From NCBI GenBank assembly GCA_022393335.1, contig JAJEKB010021701.1:790560-854559 (forward strand): 64,000 nucleotides of DNA, read 5' to 3'. Numbering within the stretch: position 1 is the first letter of the stretch; every line of letters begins with the position of its first letter. Positions 1 to 11,119 of the stretch are shown here, in pieces. The notes under the pieces were generated by a model that ran no database searches, was not told where the DNA came from, and was given only the letters and a program-made list of their open reading frames with translations. Source of the stretch: Macrotrachela quadricornifera (lineage: Eukaryota > Rotifera > Eurotatoria > Philodinida > Philodinidae). The translations under genes were made by a program, and so were the position numbers.

Positions 1-980
1 CTTACATAAGTATACCCATTTTTCGACGCTGATTCAGAATATCATATTAGTTCTTCTTCAACTCTTGAGTTTTCTGGCAAGAGTCTATCAAAAACTGGGC
101 AAGAATCTCAAAAAAGGCCCGTTAGGACTAGTATTAGTCCAATCATGTGTCCGGGCCACAGGTTTTTCCTCGATATTTCTATACCATTTTGTAGAGCGTG
201 AAAAACTCGATCGAACCGTGCGAAAATCAATTTGGTTAAGAAACAAAATATTAATATTTTAACACGGCGCACGAACTTTTTCCTCAACCTAATATATGTG
301 TATGGGGGGATTTTCATATTTTAAACTAAACAGAAAGTTAAGCTCGTCGTGCACGAGCTAACAACTATTCATTTGGATAAGATAACACGAAAATGCTTCT
401 GAATTCGGGCTTTAGTCCAAACTTCGTTGGATCTGAGTTCATTTTGTAAGTTTCTGAAGTCATTTGTTAAGACCTTTTTGCAGGACCGAAATCCGCCGAA
501 TTATTCTAGTTCAGATTAATACTGGAGTCATATAGAGATTTTTCAGTTTAATGTGAATTGATTTCTTTATGCAAACGTCTGTTACCACCTGATGATCGAT
601 GTTTTCAATAGAGACTGAAATCCAGATAGTGGCAGTTAGCTGTCTAAACTCATCCTCTTTGAACTATGTCCTCATTAGTCAGCTCGCCCTCACGACTGAT
701 AGATCTTTTCCAAATTGAACTCATCAATGTATGTTGTTAGGCGTCATGCCGCAACATAAGTGGCGATTATTATTAAGTTGTCTGACTTGTGTTATAGTGG
801 GGCAGTTTCGTATGTTTGCCTAGCTCGTCATGAGATAGATAACAAAGATAAAAACAATTCGTTTGCAACAACATGTTTCTGTGACATTGTATTTTAAATT
901 TTCATTCTGTTTGTTAACGCTCAGCGAAATAATACTACCTCATCGCTTGCTTTATTTATCACGTCAGTCGACGATCACAT
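1..980. other. Non-coding stretch with a diverged interspersed repeat
   Basis: No convincing gene is visible. Positions about 150-240 resemble two stretches at about 15830-15960 and 16005-16140. All three share a 'ttttgta' plus 'ctcgatcgaa/ctctatcgaa' arrangement, and the minus-strand conceptual translations share the pattern FDR-x-F-x(2)-LQN. This suggests an old interspersed repeat rather than a gene. The remainder shows no recognisable element. Confidence 0.35.
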
Positions 981-2143
981 ATGGGATCTGGTGAGTCGAA
1001 AATAGTTTCTACACTTCGGGAGCAAAATGAAAAATTATTAGCAGTTTGTGAGAAGTTGAAGGACACTTTAGTCGAACAAGAGAAAAGTCATCGGTAAGAG
1101 AAACAAGCGTTGGCGGAGAGAGTGGCAGTCCTCTTATATGCGATTTTACAGCAAAAAATCAAAGATCATGTAATTAATAGTAAACAGAAGACGGTCGAAA
1201 TCGAAGGCGTTACTTACGAAATGTACCAATTTGTTGACAAAGGCGGGTTCAAAGAGGTACATAAAGCTCGCAGCACAGATAATCGAGAGATCTCTATTAA
1301 ATTTGCGAGAAATATGCCGCGTGTTCAAGCTCAAATCGAAGCAGAAGTGAAATTTCTCAAGTTAGTACAAAAGCTGCCAATCGAAAACAATCCAGTGATC
1401 GAATATTACGGATGTTAGATTACAAACGGCGGCATGGACATAGCTCTGGAATTAGCTGATCATGATCTTTATAAGTTCTGAACTGAAAGAATATCTAAAG
1501 CAGACCAGGAAGCAAAGTTTACAATTGGAGTACTTAACTTCATGTATGTATTACGTGCATTGGTATTTCTCGAGAAATTGAATATCGTTCATGGGGATAT
1601 CAAGCCTGGAAATTTAGTTATCATTGAACGCGAAAATACTTTCTTGGTAAAACTCATTGATTTCGGTACTGTGGAGAGACCTGATATGAAGCGTTCACAG
1701 AAAACCGTTGGTAGTGGAAAAGCATATACACCGCTTTTTGTAGCTCCAGAGTTTCTCAATTTCACTATCCATCCTAACACAAGACGTGTACACAAAAAAG
1801 TCGATGTATGGTCAGCTGGAGTTATGTTTTACTATTTGCTGTATGACCAATTTCCATGGTCGAATGAAACTGTTTATTTACAATTCTCCAATCGCTTCGA
1901 CGCCGCAGATATTGTTGCACCTTCAAAAGATGGTTTTGAAGATATAATTCATCTTCTGTTGAAGAAAATCCTCAACAACGTTCAACTGCTGAAAAAGCAA
2001 TGATAGCTATGAAGAATCACCCTCAACTACAAACGACGGTGACTATATTGGAGAAGAAGTTCTATCGAATTGATGATGTGTGTCAGCTAGCAATACCCGA
2101 TGAAATTCGAACATTATTTAAGCAACGAGAACCTACAGCGTAA
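981..2143 (+). pseudogene. Protein kinase pseudogene, TTK/MPS1-like
   Basis: Remnant of a Ser/Thr-type kinase. A single frame from ATG 981 carries a charged N-terminal helix, a glycine-loop-like DKGGFKEVHKA, a VAIK-type lysine in ISIKFA, the catalytic loop VHGDIKPGN, the metal-binding LIDFG, the APE motif FVAPEF and the subdomain IX motif DVWSAGV. The spacing and the HGDIKPGN loop resemble TTK/MPS1-type kinases; this subfamily call is inference. In-frame stops lie at 1095 (TAA), 1416 (TAG) and 1479 (TGA). A one-base frameshift near 1965, in an A-rich run, moves the QQR-type subdomain XI and the C-terminus, ending at 2143, into another frame. The stop at 1095 overlaps a GTAAGAG donor-like site with a TTTTACAG acceptor at 1151, but that 58-bp intron would not keep the frame. 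It is therefore called a pseudogene; expression could still refute this. Confidence 0.75.
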
Positions 2144-2770
2144 ACATATAAGAAGTAAAAGAGACTGACTACTACGATAGCCTACGCATTGGGCATAAAA
2201 AAAAGTCTTATGATTTCAGTATTATGGTGATCTGAATGAAAATAAATCCTATCCATTTGTAAGCATATAGCAGTTTTTTCTCCCCATATATATGTATAGT
2301 GCAAGGTATACTGACGAAAATCAGTACAAACGATCAATACTTCGAATATATCTTGAACAAAGTCGAGAGAACTGATTAATTTCCTATCGTTCTCGACCTT
2401 TATATTAAGCGAAGGAACCAACACCGAGTGATATTCTCAAGAAACAACAGAAATAATTTATATTCATAAATATGTCAAAACTCTTTTGATATTCTATTAT
2501 AGTATCCGATAATGTAAAACTGATAATAAATCATAAACCATACCACTCCTTATTTACATCTTTCAATTTCAGTTTTACATTAAAAATGATTCTGATACAG
2601 TGATGATTGATTTACGTAATAACGCATTTTCTCGTCTAATCAGTAGTACATCTGCTCGCTAAACAGGATATGTGACCAGATTCCGTGAAGGGGTTCGATC
2701 TAATATCTTTCAATACTTCAGAAATGAAGAGTTAGAAACAATGTATAATACTTGTCGTGCATATTCTAAA
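2144..2770. other. Intergenic, no gene seen
   Basis: AT-rich sequence after the kinase pseudogene. No ORF with family features is visible. The last part leads into the hammerhead repeat array and may already belong to its first monomer. Confidence 0.3.
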
Positions 2771-2812
2771 CATACCTGATGAGTCCCTTAAGAAAGTATG
2801 AAACGTCGTATG
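2771..2812 (+). ncRNA. Hammerhead ribozyme motif, copy 1
   Basis: Core box CTGATGA lies at 2776-2782, box GAAA at 2800-2803, and the cleavage-site UC at 2806-2807 within GAAACGTC. Stem I is fully complementary, CATAC (2771-2775) with GTATG (2808-2812). Stem III is the self-complementary ACGT, as in minimal hammerheads thought to act as dimers. Stem II is eroded, since the GTCC side no longer pairs well with its partner. Conserved boxes and stem I are seen directly; cleavage activity is inferred. Confidence 0.75.
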
Positions 2813-2949
2813 GTGCTTTGAACCTATCTAAACAAGTCTATATATAAGCTTGTTATCGTATCTGAGCTACTACGTCATGTAAATCACAACTTCTCCTATT
2901 TTCGTACGGGTTTTGACATCTTATGTAATAAAATAGATTACAAACAAAC

Positions 2950-2992
2950 TTATATGATGAGATCGTTAAGCAAGGATCGAAACGCATCATGG
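2950..2992 (+). ncRNA. Hammerhead ribozyme motif, copy 2 (degenerate)
   Basis: Same arrangement as copy 1. Box 1 reads ATGATGA (first C lost). Stem II is a perfect GATC/GATC around a GTTAAGCAAG loop. Box 2 GAAA is at 2979-2982, stem III is ACGCAT, and the cleavage site UC precedes ATGG. Stem I pairs only through G-U wobbles. The following TGCTTGGACTCAC matches the sequence after copy 3, supporting a shared repeat unit. Confidence 0.65.
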
Positions 2993-3145
2993 TATGCTTG
3001 GACTCACCACTCTTATACGGATACCTAACCTTTTCCCCACGAAAATGAGTTTAGGTCAATTGCAAAGAAACTAGAATGTTTCGTTTGTGATCTCAGGATC
3101 GTTAGAACAAATATTCGAGCACTCGTTGTGATTCAGTCAAAACTA

Positions 3146-3187
3146 TTCGATGATGATCCCTTAAGCAAGGACCGAAACGCGTCTTGG
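3146..3187 (+). ncRNA. Hammerhead ribozyme motif, copy 3 (degenerate)
   Basis: Box 1 reads ATGATGA. The stem II region TCC/GGA surrounds a CTTAAGCAA loop, box 2 GAAA is at 3174-3177, stem III is the palindrome ACGCGT, and UC is at 3182-3183. Stem I pairing is poor. Downstream TTGCTTGGACTCACTCTCACCC matches the tail seen after other copies, so this is probably a decayed monomer of the same repeat. Confidence 0.55.
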
Positions 3188-3451
3188 TTTGCTTGGACTC
3201 ACTCTCACCCTCAAGAAGAGACTTTGTATATAACCATGACGAAAATAAAGTTTTCAACCTTGTCCTTACATTAAACTCTCGACAAAACATAATAAAACTC
3301 TTCTGCTACTTTCTAGATAAATGATAGATCACCATCTGCCACCCACACTACTTCGGGATCGACCCCTATCTCTGAACAAACCCGATCATTCTTCATCCTC
3401 AAACGAAACCGGTCATGGTTGCTCGACTTTGAATTGAATGAGAGTGAAAAG

Positions 3452-3496
3452 CCATCTGATGAACTTTTGTAGCTGAAGACGAAATCCGGAGCATGG
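3452..3496 (+). ncRNA. Hammerhead ribozyme motif, copy 4 (cleavage site mutated)
   Basis: Stem I is CCAT (3452-3455) with ATGG (3493-3496). CTGATGA is at 3456-3462, stem II is CTT/AAG-like, GAAA is at 3481-3484, and stem III is the palindrome TCCGGA. The cleavage triplet reads AGC instead of a UH triplet, so this copy is expected to be inactive. The tail GGCAGCTTGTGCTCACCCTCA matches the family. A 3'-half-only relic (GAAACCGGTCATGG) lies just upstream near 3393-3410. Confidence 0.65.
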
Positions 3497-3719
3497 CAGC
3501 TTGTGCTCACCCTCACACTGTTCTCTCCTCATTAGAGCCGATCATCCAAAACACACAAATAACCTACCTCTACAAGTCTACTCATCAATACAAAGACGAC
3601 TCACATGTACCGATCTCTATACCAAACTAACACTCCACACACTGAAACATATTCCTGCGTCATCATTGGCATTTATTTTCCATCGACCTATTCGTCATAA
3701 TCTGAATTTCAACCTACCA

Positions 3720-3771
3720 ACTTATCTGATGATGAATGGATTCAGCCCCATTCGAAACAATCGTCGTAAGT
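3720..3771 (+). ncRNA. Hammerhead ribozyme motif, copy 5 (best intact fold)
   Basis: Stem I is ACTTAT (3720-3725) with GTAAGT (3766-3771), with one G-U at the core end. CTGATGA is at 3726-3732. Stem II is GAATGG/CCATTC around ATTCAGCC, GAAA is at 3754-3757, and stem III is AC/GT with an AATC loop. The cleavage-site UC is at 3764-3765. All core boxes are present, though one extra T sits between box 1 and stem II. A further partial copy of the preceding sequence (CTACCTGATGATGAATAAG) lies at about 3930-3950. Confidence 0.7.
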
Positions 3772-4038
3772 AGCTTGGAATTGTCTTCGAATACTCACCT
3801 TCGAACGACTTCTGTGTATCTGAGAATTCCATCTCGACATTAGATTGTTTCGTTTAGGGACTCTTTGACTCTAATGATCTCTCTTTTGATTTGAGATCCA
3901 ATCTTCTCTCGTGCAGTATATATTCTGAACCTACCTGATGATGAATAAGAAAGAAAAAAAAAACAGACTGAACAAGCAACAAAAAAGAGTAATAATAATA
4001 ATAATAATTCGTAACTTAAATATGAGCACTGTAACTCA
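3772..4038. other. Spacer with repeat relic and AAT microsatellite
   Basis: Contains a truncated further copy of the hammerhead repeat near 3930-3950, a poly-A tract and an (AAT)n microsatellite at about 3991-4008. It ends just past the GST stop codon. Confidence 0.4.
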
Positions 4039-4857
4039 TTATTTAATCTCCCTCAACGGGGCCAAAGCATCATGAAGTCTAGCCCAAAACCCATCCTGCC
4101 ACATTCGCACTCTCTGCCAATCCTCCGGCTTCATACTCGCCTCCATCATAGCCAACCACGCCCCAACAATCAAATCCGCATACACCGGTTTATCCCCATC
4201 CAAATACGGCCCGATCTGTTCTCTGCCCCTTGTTTGCGCCTGCGCAGCCGCAGTTCCTGTCCCCGACCAAAAATAATCCGTGGTACCACCAACATGATAA
4301 TATGCCTTGACAAATTCACCCAGCGCCCTCTCAAACTGAACGAATAATTTCTCTCGATCTTCGCTGGTCAATTGCAAGTGTTCGTATGCAGTGCCGCCCA
4401 TCCTCTTGGCGAAAATATCCTTGACTTTCTCTGCGATGCGTGCGTCGAAGGGCATTTGATCGGCGAGCACGGTGTATTTGGTAAACAGGCCATCGACTTG
4501 GGCGTTAAATGCGGCTGTGAGACCCGTCGTGCCCGGTTGGATAAGTGTCGGTGATGTAGGGTAAGTTTTGTCGAGATACAGGGCGATTTCGAAGGAGTCG
4601 CCAACGATTTTTCCCGTCGAGAGGTCTTGGATTACGGGTAAAGTGTGGAATGGTGTGCCGTCTGGAAGAGTGCGGTTCGCTGGTACACCGAGTTTTTGAC
4701 GGACTGAGGCGATGTCCGGCATGTCGATCCATTCGGTTTGGTATGACAAGCGTTTGAAGTTCAGTGCGTAGCGAGTTTTCCATGGGTTGGGAGCGAAGGT
4801 TCGTAAAGGTTGACTCGAGGCGATGTCGTAGAAGATGATAGGTTTAGAGGAGGCCAT
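4039..4857 (-). CDS. Fungal-type glutathione S-transferase (etherase-like), probable horizontal transfer
   Basis: An intact, intronless 272-residue ORF starting at ATG 4857. Residues about 5-95 form the thioredoxin-like GST_N domain: an opening FYDIAS strand, the NPWKTRYALNFK helix, the cis-proline region TLPVIQDL and the glutathione-binding acidic-serine turn GDSFEIALYLD. Residues about 110-265 form an all-helical C-domain with the capping-box-like YADLIVGAWLAMMEA. The FYDI start and NPWKTR region are typical of fungal GSTs of the etherase/GSTFuA group. The expected role is cytosolic conjugation of glutathione to electrophiles; the substrate cannot be told. Base composition is clearly more GC-rich than the AT-rich flanks. 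With no introns, this points to horizontal acquisition from a fungus, a known process in bdelloids. It is among the few undamaged long ORFs here. Confidence 0.88.
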   Translation of the reverse strand: MASSKPIIFYDIASSQPLRTFAPNPWKTRYALNFKRLSYQTEWIDMPDIASVRQKLGVPANRTLPDGTPFHTLPVIQDLSTGKIVGDSFEIALYLDKTYPTSPTLIQPGTTGLTAAFNAQVDGLFTKYTVLADQMPFDARIAEKVKDIFAKRMGGTAYEHLQLTSEDREKLFVQFERALGEFVKAYYHVGGTTDYFWSGTGTAAAQAQTRGREQIGPYLDGDKPVYADLIVGAWLAMMEASMKPEDWQRVRMWQDGFWARLHDALAPLREIK

Positions 4858-6771
4858 AGTGCTTCAAATAATGGTAGTGTAGAAGTAGCTTTGGGTCGAG
4901 GAGAGGTTTGAGAACAAAAACAATTTGAATTGTGCTATTAAACAAAAGAACAGTGGTAGTAATTCTTTCTTGATACGTCGTCTCGTTTCAGTTATCAATA
5001 AAAAGTGACATTCTAAGAAGTACATTTATAATGAACTTTTTCAGACCACAGATCGTATACAAAGACATGTCATGGCCATCTAATTATCATTTTTTCGTCT
5101 AATATCTCAAAGCTAAGTTATAGCCGTAAGTTTTTCTTCTTTCTGACCGTCGAGACAGAGTGAGAGACAGAGTGAGAGACAGAGAGAGAGAAATTGTTTG
5201 CAATTATCTAACAAAACCAGAGGGAAAAGTCGGCTACTCACTCTCTCTTTTTCATGCTGTATGACGAAAACAAAAGTGTACAAATAAAATATTGACCAAT
5301 TTTTTTGTCTCTGCTCTCTGAGTATATCAGAGCATGACTGACGACAGCTAGAGATCAATCACATTATAGCCCGTATACTCAACAGAGATCAATTTAGTAC
5401 ACCTCGAACACACACACGACGTCCCATTCTTTTCCAAGCAAGAAACGAATCGTTTCAAATTTTTAAACAGAAGCTGTCATATAATTCGACCCAGTTATAC
5501 TCTTCTGAGTAAAATATTTTACAGAAGCTTTTTAACTGAGTCTTGCAGATTAATCCGAACGGAACCCAAGCTGCAAATCAGGTTATGTCAGTGTTAACTT
5601 ATCAGGACTGAGCAAGTTACGACTTTGTCAAGTCGCAAGTCAAGGCAAGTCATTCTAAAAAATTTCAAGTCAAGTCAAGTCAAGTCACATATTGACTTCA
5701 TTCGAAAATGACTTGACTTGCCCAGCCGTGTGACTTATCAACTTTTCAGGTTTAGGTTAGGCTGAAAGTTATAGATACCGTAACCTGCAGGACTCTATTT
5801 TCTAATTCTAAAACTCCGAAAAATGAAGCCATAATGAATCTAAAAAGAGAGAGAAGGAGAGGCGGAGAGCCCAGAGGCAAAGCATTCGTGAGTCAAATTT
5901 GATTTTGTTTTATCAAAAAGACTCGAATGAAGTCGTTACGAAAAAAGTTACGCTGCTCAAAAATTACACTTATGAATGCTATTTGCGAGCACGTATTTAT
6001 AAAGACGCATACCGGCCGAATAAACAAGCCATTTAAGAACACCTTTTGTCTGGCTCCTGTTAAATCTATGAGACCCATTGGATTTTTGCTCTACGATCAA
6101 GTTCCTTGAGTTTTACTATCACTCCATTTTCACGGTGTAAATGCTATGGCAACGATAAGAGTTTCGAGTTTCGAAAAAAGGCATACTTTGAACTTTGTTT
6201 ACTTCATACTTCTTTAAGAACAAGTAAAGAGGGAAAAACTCTAAAACAGAATTCCGGCCTCAGTCTCTTTTTTTTCTTTACTTTTGTTCTCTCGGGATAT
6301 TGATTCTCATATTTTCGATTAGGCTCTACAATCCACGCAATCAGAATGATGAAAATCCCTTTCGTCTAGGTTTCAGGTCCATCTAACTTTTTAGGTCGTT
6401 CGATCGAAACCTGCTCCTAAAGATCATAACTTTTTGTGGCGAAGAAAAGATCCAAAATCAAAAATCGATAGTGATTCTGAAAGTTGGTGACCTCGGCTAC
6501 AAAACTCAACTTCAGCAGCTATTCCATAGATCGTTCATGCTAAAAATGCCGAGGCAGGACTTTCTTGAACAGGGAACGGTCAAAAACAAAAAAATAACAC
6601 ACTTTTCAATTTTTCAACAACAACTCAAAATTCGGTGAGCTATCTAACGCACTAAGAAATGTTTTCAGTATCCGATTTCTTCTGGTTCAGAATCGTCAAA
6701 AACCGGTTTTCAAACGATTTTTTCGAGGTTTTCTCGACAACTATACATACCTTTTACATTAAAATAAAATC
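4858..6771. other. Intergenic with simple repeats
   Basis: Holds a GAGAGACAGA-type microsatellite at about 5155-5192 and a run of AAGTC/GACTTG pentamers in both orientations at about 5630-5725, which could fold back. No gene or known element was recognised in the rest. Confidence 0.4.
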
Positions 6772-6961
6772 GGATTCGAATTGAGCACCAAATTTTGGAT
6801 CGAAAGACATTTATAAAACGTCATTTCGACAAACATTATTTTTCGAGATTTTATGTGTTCAAGCGCTCTAAAGAGTTATGAAAATCTCGAAAAATAATGT
6901 TTGCCGAAATGACATTTTATAAATGTCTTTCGATCCAAAATTTGGTGCTCAATCCAAATCC
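6772..6961. repeat. Hairpin-forming inverted repeat, about 81-bp arms
   Basis: Arm 1 (about 6772-6852) and arm 2 (about 6881-6961) are near-perfect reverse complements separated by about 28 bases. Both contain GGATCGAAAGACATTTATAA or its complement. The few mismatches include a C/T difference in the 'catttcg-aca' part. No ORF lies inside. It could be a small MITE or a source of double-stranded RNA. Confidence 0.8.
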
Positions 6962-8385
6962 ACAGGCGACGAAGCATTGTTAATCTAGGGGAGGCTGAAA
7001 ACTTTTCTTATGACAAAAAGAGAGCTAAAAGAGGTGATGGGTAGTCTTCAAATTCAGGAGTTTTTTCTAGAAGTCTCTTTAAGGTATTCTTCATATTGTT
7101 TTTCTTAATTTCTTGATAAATTGAACGTTTACAAGTAGACGTGTAAAACGAGCAATTCAGCTGTCCTCACTGCCATCATATAAACAGTAAAGTTATATTT
7201 TTTGAGCATTTCTCGTACTCAAGGTCCGTTTTTTAAGCGTCTACTAATCTAACTTCTAATATGAACGTTCTATATTGTATTATCACTTGTTCCTTTTCCG
7301 TTACATGATTTTTCTAAATCACGAAAATTTTTGAAAAAAAGTACCTGAAACTTTTGATTCGTTGCTGATCGAACTATGGGCCTACATACCTATTCACAAA
7401 TAGAGTGTTGTTTAGGACAATTAAGGGAACTATTATTTCTTAGTAGCTTTTCAGGTAGCAAATCGATTGCCTCTATCATGCGTGAAATAAAGCTTCCTCT
7501 GAGAAAACTTTGATCTCATATAGTAAACTAGCAACATACAGATGATTCTATTCAGTGAGAAAGTATGTATTAAAAACCTTTAGATAAGCTTTATTATCCT
7601 GCTTTGTGTTGTGATATCAAAAGACCTGGGGATAGTTTTTAAGAAATTACCCAGACGAATATGCAGCCGAAAATCGACGTTTTACGCAAAGAAGTTATAT
7701 ATTTTCATACGTAAAAAAACATTTTCGGTTGACAAAAGTAAACTGGTAGAATAAATACTTTTAAAATTGTTTATTTAAAAAGACAAACTTTTTAATGTGG
7801 ACACATATGCGCTTTTGCACACAAATGCATCTATTATTCCGTTTCTTTTCTGTGTGAGCAGACGAACAGAAATCATTAACTTTTTCGTTTACTCGTTCCT
7901 TATGATGTTTTGCGACGGATTTATGAGCATAACTTAGAATTGGGATACCGACTTCGATCGAAGACGATCATATCTTCTATCTTTTTTCCTCAAAAAACGG
8001 TTATTTATTCAGTTTTTCATCACTTGCTTCGAGGTTGTCTTATACGAACGAAGTTAAGCTTAGCCTCCCCAAGCCTAATGGCTCCGCCGCCTATGGGTGT
8101 GAGTACGTTTGATAAGTGATGTGGTAACTGATTCTGAGCCAGCGCCAGGCATGCATGATCAAGCACTGAGACAGTACGCCGTTGGAATCTTTTTTCTTTT
8201 TAGAAAACTCTGGAAACAAAGCAAGAAAACTCGTTGGTCCAATGAAACAAAAAACTCTAGTGTACGAATATCGAGCACGCGAAAACTCGTAAGAACTGTA
8301 ATATGGTTTCTGCAACGTTTGAATTTTCTGACCTTTTTTTCCTCAACGCTTCACCTTTTCATTACTGTTTTAGTAATATTCTGAC
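6962..8385. other. Intergenic, no gene seen
   Basis: AT-rich. A few short ORFs occur but none shows domain features. The last 60 bases before 8386 are pyrimidine-rich and could be the 5' region of the gene fragment that follows. Confidence 0.3.
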
Positions 8386-8691
8386 ATGGCTGCTCCTTTA
8401 CCGATTATTCTTGGTTCTATAGTCAAGCTCATTAAAATTTGTATTGAAAAAGGAAAGCAAGTGACCACATCTAGATCGACTTGTGTAAATCTCACCGAAG
8501 ATCTGGCTGAAATGCAAGAAATACTCGAAGACATTTGGGAAGAGCTGCCACCTAAACTATATCCTGACCCCGACGAACTTTGAGTATTTTTCGTCGAACA
8601 TTCTACCAAACGTGTATCTAGAAAATACTGTTCCTACACAGTTAGAAATTGATGTTCTCCAGAAAACAAAAAAAATGTTTTCCATTTGTCC
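8386..8691 (+). pseudogene. 5' fragment of a helical-adaptor gene, cut by a fold-back element
   Basis: ATG 8386 opens a 65-residue frame beginning MAAPLPIILGSIVKLI and continuing with amphipathic helices (TEDLAEMQEILEDIWEEL). Its layout resembles the four-helix N-terminal domain of Cbl/MLKL-type proteins, which bdelloids often join to kinases; this assignment is tentative. After the TGA at 8581-8583, a frame offset by one stays open and protein-like (VYLENTVPTQLEIDVLQ) up to the end of the flank. Exactly there, at about 8692, the left terminus of the 3.1-kb inverted-repeat element begins. Beyond the element's right end (about 11796), an open stretch with DTESFYLIKNEILSV may be the continuation. 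The gene appears frameshifted and interrupted. Confidence 0.5.
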
Positions 8692-8819
8692 CAAGAGGGA
8701 AACGACGTATTCCCGTACTCGGAGTACAATGGGAGTACGTGAGAGTATACGACAGTACATAGGATTAAGGATATTATTTTAACTTTAAAAACATCTTAAT
8801 AAAATATAAAGTGGATATT

Positions 8820-9400
8820 ACCTAACGGGAGTATTCATAGGCCCTCAAGCACTACTTTATGGCGATATACATAAGTCCTCAAGGGCTATCATACGAAGAT
8901 GCCTATGGGTCTTGGCGGTCTTCCCTATGAGATAGCTATAGGGTCTCAAATGTTCTCATATGAAGGTATCTATAGGTCCTCAAGTGATATTTGTTAGCGA
9001 GTTCTCGCGTCATCACTTGTCTTTTTGTTAAAAATGTGATCCTAGATCATCTTTTTTTTCTTTCCTTTCATGATTCATGCCACATGATGTATTGAGTCAA
9101 AAATGTGATCATACATCACATTTTTTCCTTCTTTTTTCTTATATATATACATTTCCTTTTTTCTGTGAGATTACGATTTTCTTTTCTCAAATAAAATCTA
9201 CAGCACATTCAGCGTCACTCTTTCTCCCAGCCCTACAGACAAGCTAAGACTATTCTACGGCAGTATTTATAGATCCTCAAGGCCTATTTTATGAAAGTAA
9301 CTATAAGTCTTCAAGATCTTTACTTTGAAAGCACACATAGATCCTAAAGTTCTATATTAGAAGATATTCTTAGCTTCTCATCTCCTATAGTATAGAGGTA
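8820..9400. repeat. Degenerate ~45-bp minisatellite, left arm
   Basis: Repeats of a unit resembling 'tatga-gg-tat-ctataggtcctcaag' recur about every 45 bases. The array is broken near 9000-9235 by a region with two ATGTGATC-type repeats and poly-pyrimidine. The inverted counterpart is at 11120-11580. Confidence 0.65.
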
Positions 9401-11119
9401 TGAAAGTACCAATATTAGTACCAGTCAATAGCAATTGGTATTAGTATTAGTATTAGTATTGCTGCTATCAGTATTGGTGAAGAGAATTGCTGGCTCCTTA
9501 CATCAAACATCAATATTTTGAAAAGCCGACAAAGTAATCACATTAGAGTCCTGTGGAAACGACTTTTTCTCTGAGTTTTCCCATTTAGATCTAGGAAATG
9601 GTTACAAAGAAATGGGAACGGAGTTAGAAAATGATGTTCACCCAGAGTCTTTCTATCTTATTTTAAAACGCATACAACATTTGCTATGTAATATCTATTT
9701 ATTTTCAATAATTATTCTTATTCATGCATAGTTAACAAAAAAATAGTAAATGGATATCGACAAAACATAGGCAAATTCATTTATTCTTAACTAAATCGTA
9801 ATTCGGTCATCACAACTATTATTCACTTTTTTATCACCTTCAAAAGTTATACTGTCAGCATTATCTCTTTTTGAACACTTCCAGAATTTCATTGATGTAG
9901 TTGATGTGCTTGTATTTTTTTGTTTTTTTATTTGTTCAGGTGATAGTGGAAGTAATTCTCTTATTTGTTAAAGACATTTAATTTAGTTAATACAAACAGA
10001 GTTGAGCAAAACTAATTTTTTATAGTTGTGAGAAGACGAACGTTATTAGGATGTTTAACCAAATGTTCCTCCAATCATAATTGTACTTTTAATTTATTTA
10101 ATATCATGTCAAGAGTACCTGGTATATAGCTGTAACAATAGTCTCAGAATTTAGTATTCCCAAAATTATGAGAACTGTGTGTCCGGCTTCTATAAAGAGA
10201 ACGACCTTGTATCTGTTTACTATTATTCACTAGTTTACGTGTCCTTGTCCTTTTTTCGTTAATGTTTAAGATAGGATAGAATTTTTATTATTGATCGACC
10301 TTCTCCAATTTTTAACACATAGATAAGAATCGAAGAGAGAATCGTGTGCCAAGAAATTGGACGGACATCTTTTCGATCGACACTCCTTTTATTTATTTCA
10401 GTAATACGTGATCTTTTTCTCCCCTATCTCTTATTTCTTTTCCTCTCGATACATTTTCTCTCTCCTCTCTTCTATTTTCTCCTATCTCTCTCGTATATAA
10501 GATCGTGTTGTATGTGAAATAATTACATTTGGATGTAGTATACAGTGCCAATAAACACACAGGCCCACTACCGGGAATAAAGGCATGGATGTATCTCTCC
10601 ATTTGTCAGTAACGATAATAAATTAAGGAACATCGTTTTAAAATTCGTTACAGTAGCAATGATGTTTTCTGTGCTAGATGAATAGAGATTTAGAAAACCT
10701 TATGAGAATATGGGAACAAAAAATTTTTTAGGAAATGAGAATGGGAAACGGGAACCAAAAAAAGCTGTTCCCACAGGGCCCTGATTCAGATTCCTCGATC
10801 CCGAAGCCTTTTATCAAGCTCTATGAAGAGTTGTTATTTTTATAAAACAAAGTATTTCCTGATAAAAGAATCAAGAATTTAGGATTGGTTTGTCAGTTTT
10901 CGAATTTGATTTTTTTTTATTAAAATTGAGTCATATTTCGGAAATAACGATTTTCTGTAAAGTTTGATTAAAGATCCCAGGGTTGCGGAATTCGAATTCG
11001 TTATCGGTTCTTCAAAATGTTGATGTTTCACGTGAGGAACCAACATCCGCTGTACCATTACTAGTATCATCCAATACCAATTGCTATTACCTGATATTGT
11101 TATTGTTTCACCCATAATT

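Noticed and set aside
1094..1151. 58-bp intron that would remove the first stop of the kinase
   Set aside because: The splice ends look good, but removing 58 bases breaks the frame, and two later stops remain.
5630..5725. Telomere-like repeat
   Set aside because: The AAGTC/GACTTG pentamers occur in both orientations and do not match the TGTGGG-type bdelloid telomere unit.
8820..9400. CRISPR-like array
   Set aside because: The repeats are degenerate, without constant spacers, in eukaryotic DNA; it is a minisatellite.
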